64,000 nt of DNA from Caulobacter sp. (GCA_029866155.1 JARWZW010000072.1:1-64000); one strand, 5' to 3'; counted from the first letter of the stretch, positions 32,956 through 42,960 are shown. The notes: generated from the letters alone by a model not told the origin. A program made the numbers and translations.

Positions 32956-34473
32956 TCAACCTGTAAAAGTTGCGTTCACCGATTTCACCAGCAGTTCGGT
33001 CGAGGTTTCAAAATCTGCCCTGGCGTCCACCCTTGGCCAGCCTAACGGACCGGTATCAAGACCCAGCTGTTTGGCCAGGATCGTCTCATCGGCGTCAGAT
33101 GCGTCGCCGGTCCGACCAGCGATGCGCTCTCTCAGCAAATCAGCCGGCGCTTCGAGCCATCGGCCGGCGAAGCGAACACCGGCCTGGCGGGCGACGGCCT
33201 CCGCAGCCTCGCGCTCCGAAGCCTTCAGAAACACAGCGTCAAGGATGACCGCCCGGCCAGCCGCCAGACAGGCTTCGGCCTCGCCGAACATCTGCTCATA
33301 GACCCGGGCGCCCACCTGCGGCGCATAGGCCTCGCCAGGCAGGCGATCCAGCGGCCCAGCGCCCCAGAGGCGTTTGCGAATCTCGTCGGAGCGCAGCACG
33401 ACGGCGCCTGGCGAGGCGCCGAGTCCCGGAGCCGCCAGTCTTGCAAAGGTGGATTTTCCTGATCCCGAAAGTCCACCCACAGCCGCCAGGACCGGCGGCT
33501 CCGGTGTCAGATGGGCGATGGCGGCCTGCAGATAGGCCTGTGCGGCAGCCCTGTTTCCGGCATGGGCCTGCACATGACAGCGGACCGCCGCCCGGACGGA
33601 GAGGGCCAGGGGCAATGCCGCCAGACCGTCCCAAAGGCCTTCCGGAAAACTGCGCGCGGCCTCGTCCAGCCAGGCCGACAGGACCCGGACCCCGGCGTCC
33701 CGGCGCCGCCGGAAATCCAGGTCCATCAGCAGGAAGGCCAGATCATAGAGGATGTCGAGCTCGGACAGGGCGTCATTGAACTCGATGCAATCGAACAGGA
33801 TCGGCTGGCCATTCTCCAGCAGGATGTTCCCAAGATGCAGATCGCCATGGCAGCGCCGCACCCAGCCGCCGTCGCGCCGCCGGGTCAGCACCGCGTCGAG
33901 CCGGGATCGCTCGGCGGCGGTGGCGGCGATCAGATGCTCGACCTGATCTCGGTCCAGGTCGGGGACCAGATCACGCAACAGCCCGGCGTTGGAGCCAATG
34001 GTGTAGCTGAGCCCTCCGCCCGGCTCGACCTGACGGATGACAGGCGCCCCGGCGTGAAACCGGCCGATCGTGCGGCCAAGCCCCTCGGCCAGATGGCCAT
34101 CGATCGCCCAGGGCCGTTCGGCCAGAACCGCCGTTTCGTCAAACCGGCGCATCTCCAGGACCGCCTCGACCTCCGGGCCGTCGCCATCAAGCTCCAGCCG
34201 TCCATCGGCGGCGCGGGTCAGGGCCCCGACCCGCCGGTAGATGTCCGGCGCCGCAGCGCGGTTGAAGCGCAGTTCCCTTTCCAGGGCCCAGCGCCTCAGG
34301 GCCGGGGTCTCATAGTTCAGGAACCCGAAATTGACCGGACGCTTGACCTTCAGCGCAAGGCTTCCGGTCAGATAGACCCGGGCGCAGGAGGTCTCGATGG
34401 TCCGGTCGGCGCGCGCCTCCAGCCAGTCGTGAATCTCGCGCTCGGCAGGCAAAGGTGATGATGGGTCGGCCAT
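32956..34473 (-). CDS. Aminoglycoside-phosphotransferase-like and P-loop kinase fusion
   Basis: 505 residues. The N-terminal half (to about 320) is an APH-type kinase: VKRPVNFGFLNYET, then the Brenner motif RRCHGDLHLGNILLENGQ and the metal Asp in ILFDCIEFNDAL. The C-terminal half is a P-loop kinase of the zeta-toxin/gluconate-kinase type: Walker A GGLSGSGKSTFARLA and VILDAVFLKASEREA. This architecture occurs in many proteobacteria as an 'AAA family ATPase' of unknown substrate. It is followed by the aspartyl protease gene on the same strand. Confidence 0.85.
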   Translation of the reverse strand: MADPSSPLPAEREIHDWLEARADRTIETSCARVYLTGSLALKVKRPVNFGFLNYETPALRRWALERELRFNRAAAPDIYRRVGALTRAADGRLELDGDGPEVEAVLEMRRFDETAVLAERPWAIDGHLAEGLGRTIGRFHAGAPVIRQVEPGGGLSYTIGSNAGLLRDLVPDLDRDQVEHLIAATAAERSRLDAVLTRRRDGGWVRRCHGDLHLGNILLENGQPILFDCIEFNDALSELDILYDLAFLLMDLDFRRRRDAGVRVLSAWLDEAARSFPEGLWDGLAALPLALSVRAAVRCHVQAHAGNRAAAQAYLQAAIAHLTPEPPVLAAVGGLSGSGKSTFARLAAPGLGASPGAVVLRSDEIRKRLWGAGPLDRLPGEAYAPQVGARVYEQMFGEAEACLAAGRAVILDAVFLKASEREAAEAVARQAGVRFAGRWLEAPADLLRERIAGRTGDASDADETILAKQLGLDTGPLGWPRVDARADFETSTELLVKSVNATFTG

Positions 34474-34544
34474 GGCCCGTCCTTGTCAGGGTATCGTAGT
34501 GTTGGACAGGCCTGCCGCAGCCTGGCCCTGTCGTTCGCCCGGCT

Positions 34545-35210
34545 TTACGGAAACAGCCGGCCGGCGGTCCAGCCTTCGCCGGACCGGGTGAACTGCAGTC
34601 TTTCATGCAGGCGGAACGGCCGGTCCCTCCAGAACTCGACGGCCTCGGGTCGAACGCGAAAACCCGACCAGTGCGGCGGCCGGGGCACCTTGCCCAGGCC
34701 AAAACGCAGCCCCACTTCGGCGACCTTCTTTTCCAGCGCAAATCGGTCGGTCAGGGGGCGGGACTGATCGGACGCCCAGGCGCCCAGCTGGCTTGGCCGG
34801 GCGCGGGTGGCGAAATAGGCGTCGGCTTCGGCCTCATCCACCCGCTCGACGGGACCCCGGATCCGGATCTGGCGACGCAGGGACTTCCAGTGAAACAGCA
34901 ATGCGGCCTTGGGGCAGCTGGCCAGTTCCCGGCCCTTGGCGCTGTCCAGATTGGTGTAGAAAACGAACCCGCCGAGATCGACGCCCTTGAGCAGAACCAT
35001 CCGGACATCCGGCAGGCCGTCGGGATCGGTGGTCGCCAGGGCCATGGCGTTGGGGTCATTGGGCTCGCTGGCCCGGGCGTCCTTCATCCAGGCCTCGAAC
35101 AGATCGAAAGGATCCTGTTCGGACAACAGGGGCAGTGGCGGCGCTTCGGCGACCTGCCGGACATAGTCGTCTTCGGAGGGGCTGCTGGGGATCAGGCTGT
35201 CTTGAGTCAT
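34545..35210 (-). CDS. pdxH: Pyridoxine/pyridoxamine 5'-phosphate oxidase
   Basis: FMN-dependent enzyme that makes pyridoxal 5'-phosphate; 221 residues, normal length. Conserved pieces are [49 protein letters not shown] and the C-terminal [15 protein letters not shown] with FMN/PLP ligands. It is divergent from the DnaJ-like gene; the 104-base gap contains a perfect inverted repeat. Confidence 0.96.
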   Translation of the reverse strand: MTQDSLIPSSPSEDDYVRQVAEAPPLPLLSEQDPFDLFEAWMKDARASEPNDPNAMALATTDPDGLPDVRMVLLKGVDLGGFVFYTNLDSAKGRELASCPKAALLFHWKSLRRQIRIRGPVERVDEAEADAYFATRARPSQLGAWASDQSRPLTDRFALEKKVAEVGLRFGLGKVPRPPHWSGFRVRPEAVEFWRDRPFRLHERLQFTRSGEGWTAGRLFP

Positions 35211-35283
35211 GGGTCCATCCTAGCGCGGTCCGGCGTCGCGGTCAGCGCTCCGCGGCCAGCGCTGCGCGGCCAGCTTAACCGGG

Positions 35284-35306
35284 GCTTGACTTAATTTGCG
35301 TCAAGC
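35284..35306. promoter_or_regulatory. Inverted repeat between pdxH and the DnaJ-like gene
   Basis: Perfect 7-base arms GCTTGAC and GTCAAGC with a 9-base AT-rich spacer (TTAATTTGC), in the divergent region, ending eight bases before the DnaJ-like start. The symmetry suggests a regulator site; the left arm could also serve as a -35 box. No known regulator matches with certainty. Confidence 0.4.
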
Positions 35307-35314
35307 TGCGGTCA

Positions 35315-36031
35315 ATGGAAGACATAGACAACCCCCTCGCCCGGGCCCGGACGGTCCTGGGATTGACCTCCGAGGACGGCGCGGACGCCCTGCGATCGGC
35401 GTTTCATCGGGCGGTCAAGGCGGCCCATCCGGATCGTCCAGGCGGCGACGCGGCCAGACTGCGCGAAGTCGTTGCGGCCTATCGCCTTCTGAAGGCCCCG
35501 GCAGATCAGGCCGGTCCAGGTCCTCTGTCGCAACCCCATCCGGCCGCCAGTCCCGGACTGGATGGGCCCGGCGGTCCGGTTCTCGAGATCAGTCCGCTGC
35601 TGGCCTTCCTGGGCGGGCAGGTTACCGTCGATATCGGCGACAGGTCAGGCGTCACTGTCGATCTCCCCCCCGGCCTGCGGGCCGGTGATCGCCTGCCGGT
35701 CGACGGCGACCTGGTGACGATCCGCGTGGGCCGTGATCCGGACCTGACCCTGCGAGGCGATGACCTCTGGCGGTCCCAGGCCCTGCCCGGCGATGCCCCG
35801 CGGGGGGGCCGGGTCGAGGTCGCCACGCCAGGCGGCGCCGTGAGAAATCTCTGGGTCGGACGTAGGGCCCTGGCCCAGGGCCTGCTCCGGGTCGATGGCG
35901 AAGGCCTACCGGCCAGAGGCGACCGCCCCGCAGGAGACCTGTTCGTGACCCTCCAGCCGGCCGCGCCAAAGGAAAGCGCCCTCCGTCGTCGCCTCCGGGC
36001 GTTCGAGGACGCCTGGGCGCCACGCGTCTGA
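35315..36031 (+). CDS. DnaJ-domain protein (CbpA-like, no zinc finger)
   Basis: 238 residues. The N-terminal J domain has the HPD tripeptide in KAAHPDRPGGD, which stimulates DnaK ATPase. There is no Cys-rich zinc domain; instead a Pro/Gly linker leads to a C-terminal substrate-binding domain of the DnaJ-C type (LPPGLRAGDRLPVDGDLVTI; PAGDLFVTLQ). This is the layout of type II/CbpA co-chaperones, but shorter. It stands alone, upstream of aroC. Confidence 0.82.
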   Translation: MEDIDNPLARARTVLGLTSEDGADALRSAFHRAVKAAHPDRPGGDAARLREVVAAYRLLKAPADQAGPGPLSQPHPAASPGLDGPGGPVLEISPLLAFLGGQVTVDIGDRSGVTVDLPPGLRAGDRLPVDGDLVTIRVGRDPDLTLRGDDLWRSQALPGDAPRGGRVEVATPGGAVRNLWVGRRALAQGLLRVDGEGLPARGDRPAGDLFVTLQPAAPKESALRRRLRAFEDAWAPRV

Positions 36032-36059
36032 CGCCCATCACCCGGAGCCTCTCCGGCAA

Positions 36060-36132
36060 GCAAAATTCGGCGGATCTTAAAAATATACTTTATAATCAAT
36101 TCCTTACTGATCCCCTGCGCGCGATTATTGTT
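36060..36132. other. AT-rich intergenic stretch upstream of aroC
   Basis: The sequence between the DnaJ-like gene and aroC is strikingly AT-rich against a high-GC background. It contains TATAAT at 36091-36096 on the plus strand, but no convincing -35 at 17 bases. It is probably the aroC promoter region; no gene is visible. Confidence 0.35.
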
Positions 36133-36169
36133 TCACACCCCGCGGAAAATGCTCTAGGACCGGGCTGTC

Positions 36170-37240
36170 ATGTCCCACAACACCTTTGGCCATCTGTTTC
36201 GAGTCACCACCTGGGGGGAGAGCCACGGTCCGGCCCTGGGCTGCGTCGTGGATGGCTGCCCGCCCGGGCTGGGCCTGTCGGAAGCCGACATCCAGGTCTG
36301 GCTGGACCGCCGCAAGCCCGGCCAGAGCCGCCATGTCACCCAGCGCCGGGAACCCGACACTGTCGAGATCCTGTCCGGGGTCTTTGAGGGCCGCACCACC
36401 GGCACGCCGATTTCCCTGCTGATCCGCAACCAGGACCAGAGGTCCAGGGACTATGGCGAGATCGCCACGGCCTTCCGGCCGGGCCATGCCGACTATACCT
36501 ACACGGCCAAATATGGCCTGCGCGACTACCGGGGCGGCGGGCGCAGCAGCGCCCGGGAAACGGCCGCCAGGGTGGCGGCCGGGGCTGTCGCTCGGAAAAT
36601 CCTCGATGGGGTGACCATCCGGGGCGCCCTGACCCGCATCGGCGCCCATGGGGTCGAACGCGACCGCTGGGATTGGGACCAGACCACCGAGAACCCCTTC
36701 TGGTCGCCCGATCCCGTGGCAGCCGACATCTGGGACCAGTATCTGGACGAGGTTCGCAAGTCTGGATCCTCGGTGGGGGCCATTGTCGAGGTCGAGGCGA
36801 CCGGCCTGCCGGCGGGTTGGGGCGCGCCGCTCTATGGAAAGCTGGATTCCGAACTGGCCTCCGCCCTGATGTCGATCAACGCCGCCAAGGGGGTCGAGAT
36901 CGGCGAAGGCTTTGCCGCAGCGGAACTGAGCGGCGAGGACAATGCCGACCAGATGCGGATTGGCGAGGATGGGCTGCCGGTCTTCCTCAGCAACCATGCC
37001 GGTGGCATCCTCGGCGGCATCAGCACCGGCCAGCCCCTGGTCGCCCGCGTGGCCTTCAAGCCCACCTCCTCCATCCTGACCCCGCGCCAGACCATCAATG
37101 AGGCCGGCGAAGAGGTGGAACTGCGCACCAAGGGCCGTCATGATCCCTGTGTCGGGGTTCGGGCCGTGCCGGTGGTCGAGGCCATGACCGCCTGTGTCCT
37201 GGCGGACGCCTATCTGAGGCACCGCGGCCAGAACGGTTGA
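36170..37240 (+). CDS. aroC: Chorismate synthase
   Basis: Last step of the shikimate pathway: converts EPSP to chorismate using reduced FMN. 356 residues, normal length. Signature regions are the start [32 protein letters not shown], the middle [21 protein letters not shown], and the end [20 protein letters not shown] 36170 has AGGA upstream. It stands alone as an aromatic amino acid gene. Confidence 0.97.
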   Translation: MSHNTFGHLFRVTTWGESHGPALGCVVDGCPPGLGLSEADIQVWLDRRKPGQSRHVTQRREPDTVEILSGVFEGRTTGTPISLLIRNQDQRSRDYGEIATAFRPGHADYTYTAKYGLRDYRGGGRSSARETAARVAAGAVARKILDGVTIRGALTRIGAHGVERDRWDWDQTTENPFWSPDPVAADIWDQYLDEVRKSGSSVGAIVEVEATGLPAGWGAPLYGKLDSELASALMSINAAKGVEIGEGFAAAELSGEDNADQMRIGEDGLPVFLSNHAGGILGGISTGQPLVARVAFKPTSSILTPRQTINEAGEEVELRTKGRHDPCVGVRAVPVVEAMTACVLADAYLRHRGQNG

Positions 37241-37301
37241 AACTTGGCGGTTGGCCGGGTGAATATCGGCAGGTTCAGCAACAAACTCCCGGGAGCGTTT
37301 G

Positions 37302-37655
37302 ATGGCCTATGTCGATGGATATGTGCTGGCGGTGCCCAGGGCCGCCATGGACTCCTACAGGGAGATCGCCAGCCAGTCGGGCGCAGTCTGGATGGAGCAT
37401 GGCGCCCTGTCCTATGTCGAATGTTTCGCCGACGACGTGCCCTATGGAGAACTGACCTCCTTTCCTCGCGCTGTTCAGGCCAAGGACGATGAGATCGTGG
37501 TCTTCTCCTGGATCACCTACGAATCCCGCGAGGCCCGTGACGCGGTCAATGCCAAGGTCATGGTCGATCCCCGTCTGAAGATGGATCCTGCCACCATGCC
37601 CTTCGACACCAGGCGAATGATCTTTGGCGGCTTTACCCCCTTCATCCAGCTTTGA
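37302..37655 (+). CDS. DUF1428 family protein
   Basis: Small cytoplasmic protein of 117 residues with the DUF1428 (YbaA-like) pattern: MAYVDGYVLAVPRAAMDSYREIA at the start, EHGALSYVECFADDVPYGELTSF, VVFSWITYESREARDAVNAKVM and the MPFDTRRMIFGGF end. The fold is a ferredoxin-like dimer; no reaction is established. GGAG stands six bases before ATG 37302. Confidence 0.9.
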   Translation: MAYVDGYVLAVPRAAMDSYREIASQSGAVWMEHGALSYVECFADDVPYGELTSFPRAVQAKDDEIVVFSWITYESREARDAVNAKVMVDPRLKMDPATMPFDTRRMIFGGFTPFIQL

Positions 37656-37805
37656 CTGGCTGACGAGGCCTGCAGTAGCCAACAGTCGCCCAATCTGACA
37701 CAGAATGTGTTGCACTTTCGGATGTCAGCCCCATCTTGCCGGCTGACGCCGCCGTTTCGACAGGCGGCAGCACCGAAGATACAGCCCGACAGAGGGAGAT
37801 CCGAG

Positions 37806-38504
37806 ATGATTGAACGCCGCCCATTCGACCAGCTTGGCCATGCCGACCATGGCTGGCTCAACGCCCGCCACCATTTTTCTTTCGCCAACTGGTATGATCC
37901 CGCCCGCATGGGTTGGGGCGCCCTGCGGGTGTGGAACGATGACGAGATCGCGCCGAAGTCGGGCTTTCCGCCCCATCCCCATGCCGACATGGAGATCATC
38001 ACCTATGTCCGCACCGGCGCCATCACCCACCAGGACAGCCTGGGCAACACGGGCCGCACGGGCGCCGGCGACGTTCAGGTGATGAGCGCCGGCTCGGGAA
38101 TCCGCCACGCCGAATACAATCTGGAAGACGAGACCACGACCCTGTTCCAGCTCTGGATCCAGCCCCGGACCCGGGGCGGAACCCCCAGCTGGGGCGCCAG
38201 ACCCTTTCCCAAGCGGGACCGGTCCGGCAGCTTTCAGGCCCTGGCCAGCGGCTTTTCCGACGATACGGACGCCCTCCCCATCCGGGCCGAGGCCCGGGTG
38301 CTGGGCGCCACCTTGAAGGCCGGCGAGACAACGACCTACCATCTGGCCAAGGGGCGCCACGGCTATCTGGTCAGCGCCGTCGGCGAGGTCGAGGTCAATG
38401 GCCTGACCCTGAAGGGTCGGGACGGCGCGGCGATCCGGGACGAGCCGGAGATTGTCGTAACGGCGATATCGGACGCCGAGCTGGTGCTGGTGGACAGCGA
38501 ATAG
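37806..38504 (+). CDS. Pirin family protein (YhaK-type)
   Basis: Cupin protein of 232 residues. Metal ligands are visible in PHPHADMEIITYV and in the GSGIRHAEYN segment. Pirins bind iron and may act as quercetinases or redox-sensitive cofactors. AGGGAG precedes ATG 37806 (six-base spacer), so the longer upstream frame is not used. A second, different pirin gene lies at 55939. The 150-base gap upstream shows no gene. Confidence 0.9.
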   Translation: MIERRPFDQLGHADHGWLNARHHFSFANWYDPARMGWGALRVWNDDEIAPKSGFPPHPHADMEIITYVRTGAITHQDSLGNTGRTGAGDVQVMSAGSGIRHAEYNLEDETTTLFQLWIQPRTRGGTPSWGARPFPKRDRSGSFQALASGFSDDTDALPIRAEARVLGATLKAGETTTYHLAKGRHGYLVSAVGEVEVNGLTLKGRDGAAIRDEPEIVVTAISDAELVLVDSE

Positions 38505-38520
38505 TCAGGGCGGCTGCCGC

Positions 38521-38892
38521 TCAAAGCGACAGCGAGCAACTTTCATTGACGGTCGGCCGGGACAGGGTGATCCGGCACAGCCCCGGAAAGTCCGGACGGA
38601 GCGCCTCTGCAAAATACAGGCAGAGGTGCTCCAGGGTCGGCAGTTCCAGGCCGGGCTTCTCGTTCAGGAACCCATGATCCAGCTGGGCGGCCACGGATTT
38701 CAGCGCCTGGTCCAGGTCCCCCAGATCGGCGACCCAGCCCATGGGGCCTGAAATCTCCCCTCGCACGGTCGCCTCGACCCGAAAGGAATGGCCGTGCAGC
38801 CGCGTATAGGGGCTGCCTTCCGGTCCCTTGGGAAAGTGATGCGCTGCGTCGAAGGTCGCGGCCTTGGTGATTTCGAACAGATGGATGGTCAT
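38521..38892 (-). CDS. queD: 6-carboxytetrahydropterin synthase QueD
   Basis: Makes 6-carboxy-5,6,7,8-tetrahydropterin for queuosine; 123 residues. The zinc-binding His residues are in FDAAHHF and LHGHSFRVE, and the catalytic Glu is in TLEHLCLYF. It follows queE by 41 bases on the same strand, so they form an operon. queC is not in the window. Confidence 0.94.
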   Translation of the reverse strand: MTIHLFEITKAATFDAAHHFPKGPEGSPYTRLHGHSFRVEATVRGEISGPMGWVADLGDLDQALKSVAAQLDHGFLNEKPGLELPTLEHLCLYFAEALRPDFPGLCRITLSRPTVNESCSLSL

Positions 38893-38933
38893 GGGTGTTG
38901 CAGACGCCAGCGCGGCCGATCCGGGCGCGCCAT

Positions 38934-39566
38934 CTAGGGGATGCCGAGGTATTTATGGGACTGCAGGCTTAAACGCCATTGGGGGTGGGAAAGGCAATAG
39001 TCGATACAGGCCTGTGTCGACCCGGCCCGGTCGGCGCCATCCAGCGGCTGCAGATAGAAACGTTCGAAATCCAGTCCGGCGAACCGGGCAGGATCGACAC
39101 CCCGCTGCGGCCAGACCAGTTTCAGTTCCTGGCCCGAGGTCTGGACCACGGTCGCCTCGGCCTTCGGGCTGACGCAGATCCAGTCAAGGCCATCCGGGGC
39201 CGCCAGGGTTCCGTTGGTCTCGACAGCGATCTGGAAGCCCCGGGCGTGCAACGCCGCGATCAGGGGCTCATCCAGCTGCAGCAAAGGCTCTCCGCCGGTG
39301 CAGACCACCAGACGGTCAGCAGGTCCCCCGACCCAGGCCGCCTGGACATGGTCCGCCAGGGCTTCGGCCGACGCAAACCGTCCGCCCCCCGGTCCATCCA
39401 TCCCGACAAAGTCGGTGTCGCAGAAGGTGCAGACGGCGCTGGCGCGGTCCTGTTCCCGTCCGGACCAGAGATTGCACCCGGCAAAGCGGCAGAACACGGC
39501 GGCCTTCCCGGCCTGGCCGCCCTCGCCCTGCAGGGTCAGGAACACTTCCTTGACCGTATAGCTCAT
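38934..39566 (-). CDS. queE: 7-carboxy-7-deazaguanine synthase QueE
   Basis: Radical SAM enzyme of queuosine synthesis, 210 residues. The start YTVKEVFLTLQGEGGQAG is typical. The [4Fe-4S] cluster Cys residues are spaced unusually widely: a first Cys in FCRFAGCNLWSG, followed by an insertion and VCTFCDTDFVG, as in the QueE subgroup from alphaproteobacteria. TGGEPLLQLD is the SAM-binding motif. ATG 39566 with GGGAGA upstream is chosen; longer frames lack a ribosome-binding site. Confidence 0.93.
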   Translation of the reverse strand: MSYTVKEVFLTLQGEGGQAGKAAVFCRFAGCNLWSGREQDRASAVCTFCDTDFVGMDGPGGGRFASAEALADHVQAAWVGGPADRLVVCTGGEPLLQLDEPLIAALHARGFQIAVETNGTLAAPDGLDWICVSPKAEATVVQTSGQELKLVWPQRGVDPARFAGLDFERFYLQPLDGADRAGSTQACIDYCLSHPQWRLSLQSHKYLGIP

Positions 39567-39922
39567 CGAACCGGTCTCCCTGTCTGGGCGTCGTTCAGTC
39601 GCCGGTCGCGGCGCCGGAGGGCGACGGCCGGAAAACTCCATGCGGACCCATCGCGGCTCCGCCCCCTCTCCACAAGGACTATTTGTCGTACCGCCCGAGT
39701 CTGGAACCACAGAAACGCCTGGCCTCGCAGCAGCCGGACAGGGTCTCGAATCAAGACCAGGGACAGCCAGGACGGCAGTTGCACATCCCCCTGGGTAAGC
39801 TGACGCTTGGTCAATTCCCCGCTGAGTAGAACCGCAGGGAGGATGGGGGTTCCAGGGCGCGATCTTCAGGCCACAGTCGGGTGAAAAGCTGTAATCTAAC
39901 AGTGTTCAGACCCCTAAACACA

Positions 39923-39968
39923 TTGACAGCAGCCCCGCCGCCGTAGGCAAATCCCGGTAGCTACGGGG
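39923..39968 (+). promoter_or_regulatory. Putative promoter and palindrome upstream of the second receptor
   Basis: TTGACA at 39923-39928 and GGCAAATC at 39946-39953 make a -35/-10-like pair. GTAGCTAC (39957-39964) is a perfect palindrome inside CCCG/GGGG flanks and could be an operator. The rest of the 500-base gap 39567-40069 between queE and the receptor gene shows no convincing gene on either strand. Confidence 0.4.
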
Positions 39969-40069
39969 AAGTGTCGCGCGTCCCTGTCAGCAACTCAGAC
40001 GCGGCATCGAGGAAACACACGGCGTTCGCAGGGCTGGCCAACGGCTCGCGGCGCACGGGGAGGGTTAGA

Positions 40070-42934
40070 ATGAGAAATACTCTGCGTCTGCGGAGAGCGC
40101 TCGTTGTCGGCGCATCCGCCATGGCCATCATGGCCGTCGCTGCACCAGCCTTTGCTCAGGATGAAGGTACCACCGTCGGCGAACTGATCGTCACGGCGCA
40201 GAAGCGCGAAGAAGCCATCCAGGACGTTCCGATCGCGGTCTCCGCTTTCAGCCAGGACAGCCTGGAAAAGCAGAAGATCGACGGCGGCCCGAACCTGGTT
40301 CTGGCCATTCCGAACGTCAACTTCTCCAAGGGTAACTTCACCGGCTATAACTTCCAGATCCGGGGCATCGGCTCCAAACTGGTTGCCGGATCGGGCGACG
40401 CCGGCACCGGCATCCACCTGAACAACGCCCCCCTCACCGCCAACAACCTGTTCGAATCCGAGTTCTTTGACGTCGAGCGCGTCGAAGTCCTGCGTGGTCC
40501 CCAGGGCACCCTGTACGGCCGTAACGCCACGGGCGGCGTGGTCAACCTGATCACCTCCAAGCCGACGGACGACTTCGAGGCCCTGATCAAGGGTGATTAC
40601 GGCAACTACAATTCCATCAAGGCTCGCGGGATGATCAACGTCCCGATCGGCGATACCATCGCCGTCCGGGCTTCGGGCGCCCTGCTGCAGCGTGACGGTT
40701 ACGGTGAAAACCTCGTCACCGGCAACGACATCGACAACCGCGACCTGTGGAACACCCGCGTCACGGTCAGCTTCGAGCCGACCGACACTTTCAACACCTA
40801 CTTCATGTGGGATCACTTCGAAGAAGACGACAGGCGCTCGCGGATCGGCAAGCAGTTCTGCACCAAGGATCCGGGCTTCGGCGGCTTCACCTACTCGGCC
40901 AACCCTGACCGGGCCGCGGCCACCAGGGGCCTGCTCAGCCAGGGCTGCCTCGCCACCCCGCTGGACTCGCCGAACGTTCTGGGCACGCCCAACTCATCCG
41001 CCACCCTCGGCGGTCTGCTGGGCAATCTCTCCGGCCTGATCGCCGGCGACGCCTATGCCGGCAAGATGCAGGTCAAGGACATCCGCGACATCGAATCCGC
41101 GGCTGACCCGATCTACCAGGCCAAGACCGACATCTACCAGTTCGGCGCCAGCTGGGACGTCACAGACGAACTGCAGATCATCTCGCTGACCAACTACAGC
41201 AAGAACGAGCTGTTCACCCAGGCCGACTACAACCGCGTCACCCCGATCAACACCTTCGGCGCGCTGCCTTCCGCCTGTAACAACTTCACCGCCCCCTGCG
41301 CCTCCGGCGCCCCGGTTCCGACGGCGATCTACAACGCCGTCTATGCCGGCCTGTTCCCGGGCGGCGTGGTCAACGACCCGCAGGTCGGTCCGTCCAACAA
41401 GTTCACCACCTTCGACATCTCCAGCGCCTATGTCGAACAGTGGAGCCAGGAACTGCGTCTGGCCTCTAACTTCGATGGCCCGCTGAACTTCAACGTCGGG
41501 GCCATCTATCTCGACCTGAAGGCTGAGGACGGCCACTACTACGTGTTCGGGAACACCCTGACCGGTCAGGCGCTCGTCGCCAACGCCCTGGTCACCGGCA
41601 ACCCGCTCTGCGCCGGCACGACGCCTGGCTGTATCGTTGTTGATCAGGCCTCGACCCCCACGGGCGCCGGCCGCAACTACTTCGACAGCACCGGCGACTA
41701 TCACCTGAAGTCCCGCGCCGCCTTCGGCGAGGTCTACTGGCAGGTGGTCGAGAACTTCAAGATCACCGGCGGCCTGCGCTACACCCATGACCGCAAGCTG
41801 GTCATCGGTCGCACCACGGCCCTGCTGGCCAACAACGTCGCCGCCCCCGGCAACGACAGCACCATCGCCACCACCCCGCCCGTCCTTGAAGCTGACTTTA
41901 AGGAAGTGACCGGACGTGTCGGCGCTGACTGGAAGCCGGACCTCGCCTTCACCGATGAAACCCTGCTCTACGGGTTCTATTCGCGGGGCTACAAGGCCGG
42001 TGGCGTGAACCCGCCCTGCGCTGTTGGCGTCGCCTGCGCCGCCCCGACCTTCGAGCCGGAGTTCGTCAACGCCATTGAATTTGGCGCCAAGAACACCCTG
42101 CTCGACGGCCGGATGGTCGTGAACGGCACCTACTTCAACTACGATTACATCGGCTACCAGGTCTCCAAGATCACCAACCGCCAGTCGGTCAACGAGAACA
42201 TCGACGCCAAGGTTCAGGGCTTCGAACTCGAAACCCTCTGGGAGCCCGTTGATCGCTTCCGTCTGAACATGAGCCTCGGCATTCTCGAATCCGAGATCAC
42301 CGGCGGTTCGTCCATCGACGTGTTTGATCGGACCCAGGGCGATCCCAACCTGATCCTGGTCAAGGCCAGCAACGCCAGCAACTGCGTCGCCAACAAGGCC
42401 GGCGTCGCCGCCCTGGTCAACGTGATCAACCTGGGCTTCGTTTCGCCCTACGCTCTGCTGGGCGTCTGCAGCGGGGCCTTCGCCTCCGCCGCCAACCCCC
42501 TGGCCGGCTTCGGCGTCATCTCCAACCCGGCCCTGCTGCCGGGCCGCGGCGACGGCGTGGCTGTCAACCTGAAGGGCAAGGAACTTCCCAACGCCCCGAA
42601 ATGGACCCTGACCCTCGGCGCCCAGTACACCTGGGAACTGGGCGGCTGGGACGCCACCCTGCGCGGCGACTACTACCGCCAGGACGACAGCTTCTCGCGG
42701 ATCTACAACAGCAAGGCTGACGCCATCGAAGGTTGGCAGAACGTGAACGCCACCTTCACCGTGGCCAACCGCGACGCCGGGCTGTCCTTCGAGCTCTATG
42801 CGAAGAACCTGACCGACGAAGAGTCCATCACCGACACCTATCTGACGGACGACTCCTCGGGCCTGTTCCGGAACGCCTTCTACACCGAGCCGCGCACCTT
42901 CGGCGTGTCGGTGACGAAGACCTTCGGCCAGTAA
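40070..42934 (+). CDS. TonB-dependent outer-membrane receptor
   Basis: Outer-membrane transporter of 954 residues. A signal peptide (ALVVGASAMAIMAVAAPAFAQ) is followed by a TonB box (VGELIVTAQKREEAIQDVPIAVS), then the plug with NFQIRGIGSK and VERVEVLRGPQGTLYGRNATGGVVNLI. A long barrel ends in FGVSVTKTFGQ; the penultimate residues rather than the last supply the aromatic. GGGAGG precedes ATG 40070, so upstream in-frame codons are not used. It has its own terminator, and no neighbouring enzymes indicate the cargo. It belongs to the broad Caulobacterales family used for sugars, plant compounds and siderophores. Confidence 0.92.
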   Translation: MRNTLRLRRALVVGASAMAIMAVAAPAFAQDEGTTVGELIVTAQKREEAIQDVPIAVSAFSQDSLEKQKIDGGPNLVLAIPNVNFSKGNFTGYNFQIRGIGSKLVAGSGDAGTGIHLNNAPLTANNLFESEFFDVERVEVLRGPQGTLYGRNATGGVVNLITSKPTDDFEALIKGDYGNYNSIKARGMINVPIGDTIAVRASGALLQRDGYGENLVTGNDIDNRDLWNTRVTVSFEPTDTFNTYFMWDHFEEDDRRSRIGKQFCTKDPGFGGFTYSANPDRAAATRGLLSQGCLATPLDSPNVLGTPNSSATLGGLLGNLSGLIAGDAYAGKMQVKDIRDIESAADPIYQAKTDIYQFGASWDVTDELQIISLTNYSKNELFTQADYNRVTPINTFGALPSACNNFTAPCASGAPVPTAIYNAVYAGLFPGGVVNDPQVGPSNKFTTFDISSAYVEQWSQELRLASNFDGPLNFNVGAIYLDLKAEDGHYYVFGNTLTGQALVANALVTGNPLCAGTTPGCIVVDQASTPTGAGRNYFDSTGDYHLKSRAAFGEVYWQVVENFKITGGLRYTHDRKLVIGRTTALLANNVAAPGNDSTIATTPPVLEADFKEVTGRVGADWKPDLAFTDETLLYGFYSRGYKAGGVNPPCAVGVACAAPTFEPEFVNAIEFGAKNTLLDGRMVVNGTYFNYDYIGYQVSKITNRQSVNENIDAKVQGFELETLWEPVDRFRLNMSLGILESEITGGSSIDVFDRTQGDPNLILVKASNASNCVANKAGVAALVNVINLGFVSPYALLGVCSGAFASAANPLAGFGVISNPALLPGRGDGVAVNLKGKELPNAPKWTLTLGAQYTWELGGWDATLRGDYYRQDDSFSRIYNSKADAIEGWQNVNATFTVANRDAGLSFELYAKNLTDEESITDTYLTDDSSGLFRNAFYTEPRTFGVSVTKTFGQ

Positions 42935-42960
42935 TACCGGACTTCGTTTGACAAGGTTGA

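Noticed and set aside
39563..39814. An 83-residue minus-strand frame ending in an ATGA overlap with queE
   Set aside because: The coupling is attractive, but third-position GC is low for this genome, rare Arg codons are frequent and the start is TTG without a good ribosome-binding site.
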